Positions 1-10,722 of a stretch of DNA of 64,000 nucleotides are shown piece by piece. Made by a program: the position numbers and the translations under genes. The stretch lies in assembly GCA_039707655.1 (NCBI GenBank), contig CM077666.1:284693166-284757165 (forward strand), in the 5' to 3' direction. Positions within the stretch are counted from its first letter, which is position 1, and every line of letters begins with the position of its first letter. The stretch is from Elymus sibiricus. Taxonomy: Eukaryota > Streptophyta > Magnoliopsida > Poales > Poaceae. The notes under the pieces are model-generated. The model worked only from the letters and a program-made list of their open reading frames with translations, was not told where the DNA came from and did not search any database.

Positions 1-321
1 GGGGCACCCCCCCCTGATATGTGTCCAGTGCCAAAAATTCTAAAATATTACATAAAAAATCATATCAAAATTTTATTTCATTCTGAGCACTTTTATTTCT
101 GGGCACTTTTTATTGCACGGATAAATCAGAAAACAGAATAATCATGGCATTTTATTGCATTTAACTAGAAATAACAGAAAATGTAAAGTGGGTACAGAAG
201 GTTGTGCTTACTAAATTCATCGACCACATGCCCCTCAAAAAGAATCCATTAATAAGGTTGATCAGGTCTTGTTAACAAACCATTTCCGAGTAACATGAAA
301 CCGAAAAACTTTCGTATAACA
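1..321 (-). other. Non-coding tail of element A downstream of its gag-protease frame
   Basis: AT-rich sequence following the stop of the gag-protease frame on the minus strand. I see no frame with polymerase motifs. Its short cTTTTATTTCTG-like runs resemble the non-coding interior of elements B and E. It is assigned to element A by position only. Confidence 0.5.
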
Positions 322-3075
322 CTAAGTTACCTCAACGGGGATATGCATCTCCCCGATAATAAGAGTTTCATATTTCTTTTTAACGGTAGAAAGAGGGATT
401 TGAAAACTTCCAATAGTAATTGTCGGAGTCTTTTCAATAATATGAATACCATTCACTTGAAATTGTTTCTTCGGAAAGTGCACCGTATGTTCATTACCAT
501 TGATATGAAAAGTGACATTGCTTTTGTTGCAATCAATAACAGCCCCTGCAGTATTCAAGAAGGGTCTACCGAGGATAATCGACATGTTGTCATCCTCGGG
601 CATATCAAGTATAACAAAGTCTGTTAGAATAGTAACATTTGCAACTACAACGGGCACATCCTCACAAACACCGATAGGTATGGTAGTTGATTTGTCAGCC
701 ATTTGCAATGGTATTTCAGTGGGAGTGAGTTTATTCAAATCAAGTCTTTTATATAAAGAGAAAGGCATAACACTAACACCGGCTCCTAAATCACACAAAG
801 CGGTTTTGACATAATTTTGTTTAATGGAGCATGGTATAGTTGGTATTCCTGGATCTCCTAGTTTCTTAGGTACTCCATCCTTAAAAGAATAATTTGCAAG
901 CATGGTCGAAATTTCAGCTTCAGGTATCTTTCTTTTATTTGTGACAATGTCTTTCATGTATTTAGCATAAGGAGGCATCTTTATAATATCAGTCAAACGA
1001 GTGCGCAAAAAGACTGGCCTAAGCATTTCAGCAAAGCATTCAAATTCTTCCTCATCCTTTTTCTTAGATGGTTTGGGAGGAAAGGGCATGGGTTTTTGAA
1101 CCCATGGTTCTCTTTCTTTACCATGTTTTCTAGCAACGAAGTCTCTTTTATCATAACGTTTATTTTTAGAAGGTGGGTTATCAAGATCAACAGCAGGTTC
1201 TATTTCAACATTATTATCCGGTTCTTTATCATTATCTGGTTGGGTATCCACATGAGCATCATCATTATTATTATCATCAGGTGGTTGTTCATTACCAGAT
1301 TGTGTTTCAGCATCAGAAATAGAAACATCATTACTATCCTCCAAGGGTTTTTCTACCTCGGGTTCACTATAAGTATGCAAATTCCTATCATTTTTCTTTT
1401 TCTTTTTCCTTTTAGATGGACTAGGTGCATCAACATTAATTCTTTGAGAGTCTTGTTCAATTCTTTTAGGGTGACCTTCAGGATAAAGTGGCTCCTGAGT
1501 CATTCTACCTCCTCTAGTCATTACTCTAACAGCATGATCATTCATATTGTTATTCATTTCATTGAGCAATTCTCTTTGAGATTTAGCAACTTGTTCTAAC
1601 TGGGTTTGAACCATAGATGCATGTTTACTCACACCTTTAACATCATTAGCAATTCTAAATAACAAGTCACTCAAGCGATCAATCATGTAGGCATTTCTTT
1701 TCAATTGTTTCATGACTTTTGCATTGAAGTGATCTTGCTTAATAATATAACTGTCAAATTCATACAAGCATTGACTAGGAGGTTTGTTATAAGGGATATC
1801 ACTTTCATCAAACTTTATAAGAGAATTTACCTCTACTACCTGTGACGGTGTATCAAGACCATGTATTTCTTCAATAGGTGGTAAATTCTTAACATCCTCA
1901 CCTTTACTACCTTTTTCATTCATACATTTCTTTGCCTCTTGCATATCTTCAGGACTGAGATATAAAATACCCCTTTTCTTCGGAGTGGGTCTAGGCGGTG
2001 GTTCAGGAAGTGTCCAATCATTATCATTCTTCAATATATTATTCAATAATTCTTCAGCTTGTTCAATAGTCCGTTCCCTGAAAACACAACTCGCACAACT
2101 ATCTAGGTAGTCCCTAGAAGCATCGGTTAGTCCATTATAGAAGATATCAAATATTTCATTTTTCTTAAGAGGATGGTCAGGCAAAGCATTAAGTAATTGG
2201 AGAAGCCTCACCCAAGCTTGAGGGAGATTCTCTTCTTCAATTTGCACAAAGTTAAATATTTCCTGTAAGGCAGCTTGTTTCTTATGAGCAGGAAAATATT
2301 TTTCAGAGAAGTAATAAATCATATCCTGGGGGCTACGCACACATCCAGGAGCAAGAGTATTATACCATTCCTTAGCATCACCCTTTAATGAGAAAGGAAA
2401 CAACTTAAGAATATAGTAATAGCGGATTTTTTCCTCATGAGCAAATAGGGTGGCTATGTCATTTAATTTAGTAAGATGTGCCACAACGGTTTCAGTTTCA
2501 TAACCATGGAAAGGATCAGATTCAACCAAAGTAATTAACTCAGGATCGACAAAGAATTCATAATCCTTATCAGTAACAAATATGGGAGAGGTAGAAAACT
2601 TAGGATCATATTTCGTTCTCTCCCTCATGGATTTTTCTTTCATATCAGCAAGCAGTTTTATAACTTCATGTCTATCATTACAAGCAAGAATGGCTCTAGC
2701 CGTCTCCCTATCAAAGCAATGTTCATCAGGTGTTTCAACTCTAGTAGGAGAGCTAGGCATAATAGGTGAATCAAAATTCTCAAGAGTTTCAACATTTTCA
2801 ATTTCTTTAGCTTTAGCAATTTGTTCATTAAGAAATTCACCAAGTGGCACAGCATTATCAAGCATGGTACTAGCATCATCATGAGTATCATTCATAGCAG
2901 AAGTGGTATCATCAATAACTTGCGACAGATCAGAAATAGCATGTGGTGGTGTTGCAAGTTTACTCAAAACAGAAGGTGAATCAAGTGCAGAGCTAGATGG
3001 CAGTTCCTTACCTCCCCTCGTCTTAGAGGGAACGATCTTGGTCTTAGCGTCTTTCAGATTCTTCATAGTGATCAA
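322..3075 (-). CDS. Gag-protease polyprotein of Athila-type element A
   Basis: A 917-residue frame without interruption. Residues about 220-345 hold the retrotransposon Gag core (LFPFSLKGDAKEWYNTL, then a helical region ending near NNILKNDNDW), the capsid-like domain that packages the element RNA. Residues about 570-670 are Lys/Asp/Asn-rich and low in complexity. Residues about 761-850 are a retropepsin-like aspartic protease, with CDLGAGVSVMP as the active-site motif and IILGRPFL as the flap-distal motif. Two methionines lie close together (3075 and 3066); either could start translation, and the second is followed directly by the Lys-rich N terminus typical of these Gags. No zinc knuckle is seen. 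Reverse transcriptase, RNase H and integrase are absent downstream within the window. The open frame suggests recent activity. Confidence 0.85.
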   Translation of the reverse strand: MITMKNLKDAKTKIVPSKTRGGKELPSSSALDSPSVLSKLATPPHAISDLSQVIDDTTSAMNDTHDDASTMLDNAVPLGEFLNEQIAKAKEIENVETLENFDSPIMPSSPTRVETPDEHCFDRETARAILACNDRHEVIKLLADMKEKSMRERTKYDPKFSTSPIFVTDKDYEFFVDPELITLVESDPFHGYETETVVAHLTKLNDIATLFAHEEKIRYYYILKLFPFSLKGDAKEWYNTLAPGCVRSPQDMIYYFSEKYFPAHKKQAALQEIFNFVQIEEENLPQAWVRLLQLLNALPDHPLKKNEIFDIFYNGLTDASRDYLDSCASCVFRERTIEQAEELLNNILKNDNDWTLPEPPPRPTPKKRGILYLSPEDMQEAKKCMNEKGSKGEDVKNLPPIEEIHGLDTPSQVVEVNSLIKFDESDIPYNKPPSQCLYEFDSYIIKQDHFNAKVMKQLKRNAYMIDRLSDLLFRIANDVKGVSKHASMVQTQLEQVAKSQRELLNEMNNNMNDHAVRVMTRGGRMTQEPLYPEGHPKRIEQDSQRINVDAPSPSKRKKKKKNDRNLHTYSEPEVEKPLEDSNDVSISDAETQSGNEQPPDDNNNDDAHVDTQPDNDKEPDNNVEIEPAVDLDNPPSKNKRYDKRDFVARKHGKEREPWVQKPMPFPPKPSKKKDEEEFECFAEMLRPVFLRTRLTDIIKMPPYAKYMKDIVTNKRKIPEAEISTMLANYSFKDGVPKKLGDPGIPTIPCSIKQNYVKTALCDLGAGVSVMPFSLYKRLDLNKLTPTEIPLQMADKSTTIPIGVCEDVPVVVANVTILTDFVILDMPEDDNMSIILGRPFLNTAGAVIDCNKSNVTFHINGNEHTVHFPKKQFQVNGIHIIEKTPTITIGSFQIPLSTVKKKYETLIIGEMHIPVEVT

Positions 3076-3115
3076 CAGATATAAATCCCAAGTGACTTAG
3101 CAAATAAAGCTATGC

Positions 3116-3133
3116 TCCCCGGCAACGGCGCCA
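3116..3133 (-). other. Primer-binding site, tRNA-Asp type (element A)
   Basis: The plus strand reads TCCCCGGCAACGGCGCCA, which equals the 3' end of plant tRNA-Asp including CCA. On the element strand it is therefore a perfect 18-base complement to that tRNA. It lies 11 bases inside the inner end of the 5' LTR. This primer choice is typical of the Athila/Tat side of plant Gypsy elements. Confidence 0.85.
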
Positions 3134-3144
3134 GAAAAAGGTCT

Positions 3145-4556
3145 TGATAACCCACAAGTATAGGGGATCGCAACAGTTTTCGAGGGTAGAGTATTCAACC
3201 CAAATTTATTGATTCGACACAAGGGGAGCCAAAGAATATTTGCAAGTATTAGCAGTTGAGTTGTCAATTCAACCACACCTGGAAACTAAATATCTGTAAC
3301 AGAGTGATCAGTAGCACAGTAGTATGATAATTTGATAGTAGTAGCAATAATAGTAACGGTAACAGTAGCGGTAGCAGCAATAGTAGTAGCAACTGTAACA
3401 GTAGTAGCAACAGTAGTAACTTAGCAAGGACAATATGTGAAGAACTCATAGGCATTGGATCGGTGATATTGTTGGATAACATTCATCATGTAACAGTCAT
3501 AACCTAGGGCGACACAGAACTAGCTCCAATTCATCAATGTAATGTAGGCATGTATTCTGTATATAGTCATACGTGCTTGCGATAAGAACTTGCATGACAT
3601 CTTTTGTCCTACCCTCCCTGTGGCAGCGGGGTCCATAAGGAAACTAAGGGATATTAAGGCCTCCTTTTAATAGAGAACCGGAACAAAGCATTAACACATA
3701 GTGAATACATGAACTCCTCAAACTATGGCAATCACCGGAAAGAATCCCAATTATTGTCACCTTGGGGTATGCTGATCATAACACATAGCAGGTGCGTATA
3801 ACTTGCAAGATCGGATCAAGAACACAAATATATTCATGAAAACATAAAGGGTTCAGATCTGGAATCATGGCACTCGGGCCCTAGTGACAAGCATTAAGCA
3901 TAGCAAAGTCATAGCAACATCAATCTCAGAACATAGTGGATACTAGGGATCAAGCCCTAACAAAACTAACTCGATTACATGATAAATCTCATCCAACTCA
4001 TCACCGTCCAGCAAGCCTACGAAGGAATTACTCACTCCCGGCGGTGAGCATCATGAAATTGGTGATGAAGGATGGTTGATGATGACGATGCCGGAAGATC
4101 CCCCTCTCCGGATCCCCAAACAGACTCCAGATCTGGCCTCCCGATGAAGACCAGGAGGTGGCGGCGGCTCCGTATCATGAAACGCAATATAACTTCCTCT
4201 CTAATTTTTCTCTCTGGAATTGTGAATTTATAGCGTTGGAATTAGGTCAGACGGAGCCATCTGGGCCCCATGAGGTACCAGGGCGCGCCAGGGGGTGGCG
4301 CGCCCTAGTACCTCGTGGGCACTGGGTGGCCCCCCTCCAGTGGGTCTTGGTGCCAGTATTTTTTATATATTCCATAAAAAATCTCCAAAAAGTTTCATCC
4401 AATTCCAAGAACTTTTATTTCTGCACAAAAAACAACAGCATGGCAATTTTGCTGAAATCAGCGTCAGTCTGGGTTAGTTCCATTTAAATCATGCAAATTA
4501 GGGGCCAAAACAAGAGCAAAAGTGTTTGGAAAAGTAGATACGATGGATACGTATCA
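3145..4556 (-). repeat. 5' LTR of element A (1,412 bp)
   Basis: Bounded by TGATA...TATCA inverted ends. On the element strand it starts TGATACGTATCCATCG and ends GGTTATCA next to the primer site. It carries an inverted repeat at 4272-4314 and a TATA box (CTATAAATT on the minus strand, about 4226-4233), so U3 is at the right. The inner part holds a (GTA/GCA)n microsatellite. The right edge abuts family B LTR sequence at 4557. The expected 5 bp duplication (about GTAAT) would have its partner outside the window. Confidence 0.85.
3320..3425. repeat. Trinucleotide microsatellite (GTA/GCA/ACA mixed) in LTR A
   Basis: About 100 bases of imperfect trinucleotide units (AGTAGC, AGTAAC, GGTAGC) in the R/U5 part of the LTR. 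It produces an artefactual Leu-rich frame on the minus strand, which I do not call a gene. Confidence 0.8.
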
Positions 4557-5357
4557 GTAATCTATGCATAGGGGTTGATGCACGTTTTCGTCCTACTTTC
4601 TTCGGTAGAAATCTTGGGGCACTCTTTGAAGTTCTTTGTGTTGGATTGAATATTATGATTATGAAGTTGTTTGATGCATATCGTATAATCAACTCACGGA
4701 TACTTGTGGTGACATTGGAGTATCTAGGTGACATTAGAGTTGGTTGATGTGTATCATATGGTGTTATTTTTGTACGAACTCTAGGGTTGTTTGTGACACT
4801 TATAGGAATAGCTCAATAGATCGATCGGAAAGGATAACTTTGAGGTGGTTTCGTACCCTACAAAAAATGTCTATCTTATGTTCTCCGCTAATAGGAACTT
4901 GGGATTGATTCTTTATCGCACGTTGAGGGATGGTTATATGATCCAATTATGTTAGCATTGTTGAGAGATTGCACTAGTGAAAGTATGAACCCTTGGCCTT
5001 GTTTCTAAGCATTGCAATACCGTTTGTGCTCACTTTTGTTACTTGCTACCTTGCTGTTTTTATATTTTCAGATTACAAAAACCTATATCTACTATCCATA
5101 CTACACTTTTATCACCATCTCTTCGCCGAACTAGTGCACCGATACAATTTACCATTGTATTGGGTGTGTTGGGGACACAAGAGATTTCTTGTATTTGGTT
5201 GCAGGGTTGTTTGAGAGATAACATCTTCAGCCTACGCCTCCCACGGATTGATAAACCTTAGGTCTTCCACTTGAGGGAAAATTGCTACTGTCCTACAAAA
5301 CTCTGCGCTTGGAGGCCCAACACGAGTCTACAAGAATAAGTTGTGTAGTAGACATCA
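4557..5357 (+). repeat. Family B LTR, 3' portion, plus orientation (interrupted by element A)
   Basis: This matches, as reverse complement, positions 33546 down to 32750 of the element B 3' LTR, ending in the family terminus TAGTAGACATCA at 5357. Its other half should lie to the left of element A outside the window. The right edge abuts a second, oppositely oriented family B fragment. It is an LTR rather than an internal piece, because it ends exactly at the family's terminal CA. Whether it was a solo LTR or part of a full element cannot be told here. Confidence 0.8.
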
Positions 5358-6178
5358 CACCCCATTGTCACCACGGGTATTCATATGCAAGACATACATC
5401 AAGTGTTCTCAAATCCATAAAAGTATTCAATCCGATAATAGTGAAACCTCAAAGGTAAAACTCAATTCATCACAACAAGATAGAGAGGGAGAAACACCAT
5501 ATGATCCAACTATATTAACAAAGCTCGAGATACATCAAGATCGTGCCAAATCAAGAACACGAGAGAGAGAGAGAGATCAAACACATAGCTACTAATACAT
5601 ACCCTCAGCCCCGAGGGTGAACTACTCCCTCCTTGTCATGGAGACCGCCGGGATGATGAAGATGGCCTCCGGTGATGATTCCCCTCCCCCTCCGGTAGGG
5701 TGCCGGAAAAGGGCTGTAGATGAGATCGTGGAGGTATAGAGGCTTGCGGCGGCGTAAAAACTCATCTAGGTTAACTTTCGGAGGTTTCTGAATATATATG
5801 ATTTTTCAGCGTTGGAATCACGCAAAGAGGTGCCACAGGGGGCCCATGAGGCACCAGGGCGCGCCTGGGGGGGGTGGCGCACCCTGGTGGCTTGTGGGGC
5901 CCCTGTGGGTCTTCTGCTGCTCCCCTGAAGCTTCCTGGGTCTGTTTCCTTCCAGAAAAAATCGTCAAAAAGTTTCGCTGCATTTGGACTTTATTTGATAT
6001 GGATTTTCTGGAAAACCAAAAACAAGCAGAAAACAGCAACTGGCACTGGGCACTCAGTCAATATGTTAGTCCATAAAAATCATATAAAAGCCATATAAAA
6101 GTGCACCAAAATCATACAAAACTATAATAAACATGGCATGAATACTTCGTAAATTATAGATACGTTGGAGCCGTATCA
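5358..6178 (-). repeat. Family B LTR fragment, minus orientation, in the 3' LTR of element C
   Basis: Colinear with 33610-34402 of the element B LTR: (GA)n tract, the 'cctcagccccgag' segment, TATA region, inverted repeat at 5848-5893, and the terminal TATCA at 6178. It is more diverged from element B than the two B LTRs are from each other. It starts abruptly at 5358, where the opposite B LTR ends, consistent with insertion of one B LTR into another. To the right, GGATC (6179-6183) begins LTR C sequence and is the likely TSD. Confidence 0.8.
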
Positions 6179-7348
6179 GGGATCGACGATAGGGAGCACG
6201 GGGAGGCGCGCGCGTGTGCTTGCTGGGCTCCTGGAAGCACCAGGAGCACGATGCCGTGCCCGGACGGGAGCTGCGATGGCTGTGGCCGCGACGGTGAGGC
6301 GAGGCAACGGCGGCGAGCTCGGGAACGACGGCAGCTATGGCTACGGGCAACGAAGAGCAGCGCTAAGAGAGGGGAAAGGATGGGCAGCTCACCGTGGAGG
6401 CACAAGAGGGCCCGGCGAGGGTTTAGTAGCAGCAGAACGGCGGCAAGCGTCGTGGATGCGCCGGTGGCCGAAGGTGGAAGACGACGGCGGATCCGGCGAT
6501 GCAGAGGCTCCGAGCTCGAGCTGGTGGTCGTAGTCGATGTAGGGGAGCACGGCGGAGCTCATGGGCACGGTGGCTAGGTGCAGGGACGACTGTGGCCATG
6601 GCTACACCGGAGCCATGGCGACGGCGGCGCTCGGTGAGGTGGAGATGAGAGGGGGAGAGCGAGCGAGCGAGGGGATAAGGACCAGCGCAAGTCCCTGAGG
6701 CCGCGGTGGCACTCTTATCCTCCCGCGGCGGCTGAAGCGGCGCGAGGGGGCGAGCTGGCTCGGTGGCGACGGCGTTCGGCGTCGGGCGCGCGTGCGCGGG
6801 CTGACACGGGTAGGAGAGAGGAGGGAGATGACGGGGATGCGGGCTGGGCTGGCTGGGCTAGGCCCAGTGCACAGTGGCCTTTCTCCTTTTCTTTTCTAAT
6901 TATTTTTCTGCTTTCTTTATTTCTTTCTGTTTTGCATTTTCTCTTGATAGCAAATGATTTTTGTAAAATGTGAAACTTGCCACATAAATACATTGCAATA
7001 TTTGGCACTACTACAAAAAGTTTGGGAGGCATTTGAATTTGTTTGAATTTTCATAATTGAAAAAGAATTTAAATATGCTGATTTGGCACTGTTATAATTG
7101 CTATAGCCCATTTAAGCAAATAAGTGAGGTTGTTTTCCTTAACAAATAATTGTTATGGAATATTTGCTAAATGATGAACTATTTTGCAGCAACTTTTGTG
7201 CAACTTTAAATTTCACTTGCAAATTGAATTGATTTCAGTGGTGAAATTTGAAATGAGATATGATTCCAAAGGTGATCAAGCATTGCAAACCAAAGTGATT
7301 AAGCATAATCATGAGGATCACTATAGCTCATTACATAGGGGTGTTACA
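6179..7348 (-). repeat. 3' LTR of element C, part
   Basis: Aligns nearly end to end with 16150-17326 of the 5' LTR, ending at the terminal GTGTTACA (7348). The remainder is outside the window, left of the family B and A insertions. By eye the two copies differ at a few percent of positions, more than the LTR pair of element B, so C is the older insertion. Confidence 0.9.
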
Positions 7349-7365
7349 ATTCTCCTCCTCTAAAA
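7349..7365 (-). other. Polypurine tract of element C
   Basis: On the element strand, TTTTAGAGGAGGAGAAT sits directly before the 3' LTR start TGTAACACC. This is the usual site where plus-strand DNA synthesis is primed. Confidence 0.75.
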
Positions 7366-7384
7366 GAAATTCTCGTCCCGAGAA

Positions 7385-8458
7385 TTAAGAGGTGGAAGGG
7401 AAAAGATCAGGGTATTCTTCACGAAGGCGATCATCGCGTTCCCAAGTGGCTTCATCTTCAGTATGATTCGACCACTGCACTTTAAGAAACTTGGTTGTCT
7501 TCTGATGGGTCCAACGTTCAGCTTGATCCAAAATACGGATCGGATGCTCCTTATAAGATAGATCCTCTTGCAATTCGAGCATCTCATGATCCACTGCACG
7601 GTGTGGAACCTTGAAGCAACGACGAAGTTGCGACACATGGAAGACATCGTGGATATGAGAAAACTGCGGTGGCAATTCCAATTTATAAGCCACATATCCA
7701 CGTCTGGCGAGAATGCGGAAGGGACCAATGTAGCGAGGAGCTAACTTGCCCTTGATCCCAAAACGATGAGTGCCTTTCAAAGGAGTGACATGCAGATAAG
7801 CTTGTTCGCCGGGTTGATAGATCGATCCCCAGTGTTTACGGTCATAGTTGCTCTTCTGACGGGACTGGGCCGCCTTGAGATTTTCCCGAATGATACGGAC
7901 TTGCTCTTCAGCTTGGTGGATAATATCCGGACCAATGAGCAGCCGTTCCCCAGTTTCTGACCAATTCAGAGGGGTTCGGCACTTACGTCCATATAATACC
8001 TCGAAGGGTGCCATCTTCAAACTAGCTTGATAACTGTTATTGTACGAGAATTCAGCATACGGGAGAGATTCTTCCCACTTCTTGCCAAATGAGATGACAC
8101 AAGCGCGAAGCATATCTTCAAGCACTTGGTTAACTCGTTCAACTTGACCTTGGGACTGGGGGTGATAAGTTGTGCTCCAGGTTATATGAGTTCCCATAGC
8201 TTCTTGGAAACTTTCCCAGAACTTTAAGGTGAAGAGGCTGCCACTGTCTAAACTGATCTCCTTCGGAATACCGTGGAGTGTCACAATTCTGGAGATATAC
8301 AAGTCTGCAAACTGACTAGCAGTGATCGTCTCCTTGACTGGCAGAAAATGTGCAACTTTGGAGAATTGGTCGACAACAACAAGAATAGCATCGTGACCTT
8401 TTTTTGATTTGGGTAAGCCAGTAATGAGATCCATTTGAACCTTATCCCATTTTTCCAT
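7385..8458 (-). pseudogene. Integrase catalytic core, C-terminal domain and chromodomain of element C (3' part of pol)
   Basis: A 357-residue open stretch. The DDE triad is visible as Asp10 (QMDL), Asp71 (ISLDSG) and Glu107 (QGQVERVNQ), with the expected 35-residue spacing of DD35E. The segment YNNSYQASLKMAPFEVLYGR (about 140-160) is the classic Gypsy integrase motif. Residues about 300-350 form a chromodomain (HPIRILDQ, LKVQWSNH, ATWE), which in chromoviruses is thought to guide integration to marked chromatin. The first Met here is not the true start. The frame continues upstream from the zinc-binding part, but a small indel near 8455 (an extended A run after the PIPEW codons) separates them. 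It is therefore a fragment of a broken pol polyprotein. Confidence 0.85.
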
Positions 8459-9207
8459 TCAGGGATTGGAAGCGGTTGCAGAAGCCCAGCAGGTTTTTGA
8501 TGTTCTGCTTTGACGCGACGGCAAACCTCACATTCAACAACATAGCGAGCAATGTCTTGCTTCATTTTAGACCACTAGTACCTTTGACGGATGTCGTGAT
8601 ACATCTTGGTACTACCCGGATGAATAGATAGAGGTGTATCATGTGCTTCCTTCATAACTTTGTCTGTCATAAGCTTGAACCGGGGTACCACAAGGCGATC
8701 TCTGAAGTACAAGGTTCCATCTTCAGCAAGCGAGAAATCTCTGGTTTTCTCAAAAGCAAGATCCCGTTTCATCTGATCAACTTCAGCGTCTTTTGCTTGC
8801 GCAGACTTAATAGCTTTCTCGAGAGTGGGTTCCAAAACAAGGGTATTGAGAAAACCCTGTGGAACAATGTGGAGGTTCAACTTGCGAAGTTCTTCATGAA
8901 GAAGGGGTTGAGCTCGCTGAACCATGAGATTGTTGCAATAAGACTTGCGACTCAAAGCATCGACCATTACATTAGCCTTACCAGGGGTATATGTAATACC
9001 GCAGTCATAGTCTGTGATTGTTTCCATCCATCTTTGTTGACGGAGATTCAAGTCTGGCTGAGTAAACAGATATTTCAGACTCTGATGATCAGTGTAGATC
9101 TCGCAACGATTATCGAGGAGGTAATGTCGCCACAACTTCAGTGCATATATAATTGCAGGAAATTCGAGATCATGAACTCGGTAGTTCTCTTCATGAGGAC
9201 GCAGTTG
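8459..9207 (-). pseudogene. RNase H and integrase zinc-finger part of element C pol
   Basis: Contains the RNase H tail ([47 protein letters not shown]) and then the integrase N-terminal HHCC region ([15 protein letters not shown]...CEVCRRVKAEHQ). It is split from the reverse transcriptase by an in-frame TGA at 9208-9210, where related elements have an arginine codon before QLRPHE. It is split internally by TAG at about 8572-8574, where a Trp codon is expected. The downstream frameshift near 8455 separates it from the integrase core. These lesions rule out a functional polyprotein. Confidence 0.8.
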
Positions 9208-10722
9208 TCACGAGGCATAAGCAATCACCTTGCGCTCTTGCATTAGGATACAACCTAATCCTTGACGAGATGCGTCACAATAAATCACGAAGTCCTTGCG
9301 AGAATCCGAAGGAGCAAGCACTGGTGCAGAAGTCAACTTGTCCTTGAGAGTTTGGAAACTTTCCAGACATTTCTCTGTCCACTCAAACTTAACGCCTTTG
9401 TGAAGCAGATTAGTCAGAGGCTTGGCAATCTTGGAAAAGTTCTTGACAAAACGGCGGCAATAGCTTGCGAGTCCAAGAAAACTTCTAACTTGCTTAATGT
9501 TCTTCGAAGGAGTCCAGTCAAGAATAGCCTGAACTCGCTCTGGGTTGACAGCAATACCATCCTTGGAAATCACATGACCAAGATAGGTCACTTCGGATAA
9601 CCAGAATTCACACTTGGAGTATTTGGCATATAGCTGATGCTCTCGAAGCTTTTCCAGAACAAGACGAAGATGTTCAGCATGTTCTTCTTTATTCTTGGAA
9701 TACACAAGGATATCATCCAGATAAACCACGACAAACTTGTCGAGGTATTCCATGAAGATGTAGTTCATCAATCGAGAGAACGTTGCTGGAGCATTGGTTA
9801 AGCCGAAGGACATGACGGTGTACTCGTATGAGCCATAGCGAGTAACAAAAGCGGTCTTCGGAATATCCTCTTCACGAACTCGGATCTGGTGGTAACCCAA
9901 CCTCAGATCGAGTTTAGAGAATATAGAGGAACCAGCAAGTTGATCGTACAGATCATTGATTCTGGGAAGCGGATACTTGTTCTGAATTGTTGCCTGGTTA
10001 ATGGGCCGGTAATCTTGGACCAACCGATTCGTACCATCTTTCTTCTTAACAAAGAGAGAAGGGGCTCCCCAAGTAGAGGAACTTGGACGAATGAAACCCT
10101 TGCAAAGTGACTTGTCGATTTCCTCCTTAAGTTCAAGGAGTTCATGCGGCGGCATCTTGTAGGGACGCTTTGCAATAGGAGTGGTGTCTGATTTTAAGTC
10201 GATGACAAACTCGATAGCTCTAACAGGGGGTACTCCTGGAAGTTCTTCTGGAAAGACATCTTGGAAGTCACAAACGATTGGAATGTTTTCGATTCCCTCA
10301 AGAGGTGAAGCGTTCAACGCATTCAAAGAATATATCTGGGCTTCGGCATTTCGAATAATCCGAGCAGAGTAGTTCACTCTCTCGTCCGAAGGATGTAGGA
10401 GTTGGACGGTTTTAGTGGCACAATCGATTGAAGCAATATGAGCTTTCAACCAATCCATTCCGAGTATGACATCGATGTTGGAAGACTTGAGGGTGATGAG
10501 TGAGGCAAGAAATTCTAGACCTCCGATCTCAATGGGAACATTATGGCTTATCATGGAGGCATGACAATGGGATCCCGGGGTACTAACAATTAATGGTGAG
10601 TGCATTTGTTCACGTGGTATACCATGCATGAATGCAAACTCTTCAGAAATGAATGAATGTGATGCTCCTAAATCAAATAAAACAAAAGTTGGTACTGAAT
10701 TAACGAGAAGAGTACCCATCAC
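9208..10722 (-). pseudogene. Protease and reverse transcriptase of element C (pol, 5' part)
   Basis: A 504-residue open stretch. An aspartic protease motif ([10 protein letters not shown], residues 15-24) is followed by a linker with VILGMDWL (85-92), then a Gypsy reverse transcriptase: [17 protein letters not shown] (about 185-201), the LVQDYRPIN block (234-242), the [13 protein letters not shown] block (268-280), and the catalytic YLDD at 334-337, followed by [10 protein letters not shown] and the [10 protein letters not shown] connection. The frame ends at TGA (9208) inside the RNase H start (KVIAYAS), a probable CGA-to-TGA CpG decay. Upstream it is out of frame with gag near 10749. The protease has D-L-G rather than the more common D-S/T-G. 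Confidence 0.85.

Larger units (their letters stand above)
1..4556 (-). mobile_element. Element A: Athila-lineage Gypsy retrotransposon, 5' part, internal region cut by the window edge
   Basis: Read on the minus strand the order is 5' LTR (3145-4556), tRNA-Asp primer site (3116-3133), gag-protease frame (322-3075) and the beginning of a non-coding tail (1-321). The 3' LTR is outside the window. No reverse transcriptase or integrase follows the protease domain in what is visible, so it may be a non-autonomous member, but the missing left part could change that. It is inserted in an LTR of family B: the sequence resuming at 4557 aligns with the reverse complement of 33547 downward. The gag frame is open over 917 codons, which argues for a recent insertion. 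The Athila assignment rests on the tRNA-Asp primer site and the long Gag fused to a D-L-G-A protease motif. Confidence 0.85.

Noticed and set aside
3264..3482. Leu-rich minus-strand frame resembling a membrane peptide
   Set aside because: Product of the trinucleotide microsatellite in LTR A.
6154..6577. Arg/Ala-rich frames on both strands
   Set aside because: They lie inside LTR C, recur in the other LTR C copy, and are by-products of its GC-rich segment.
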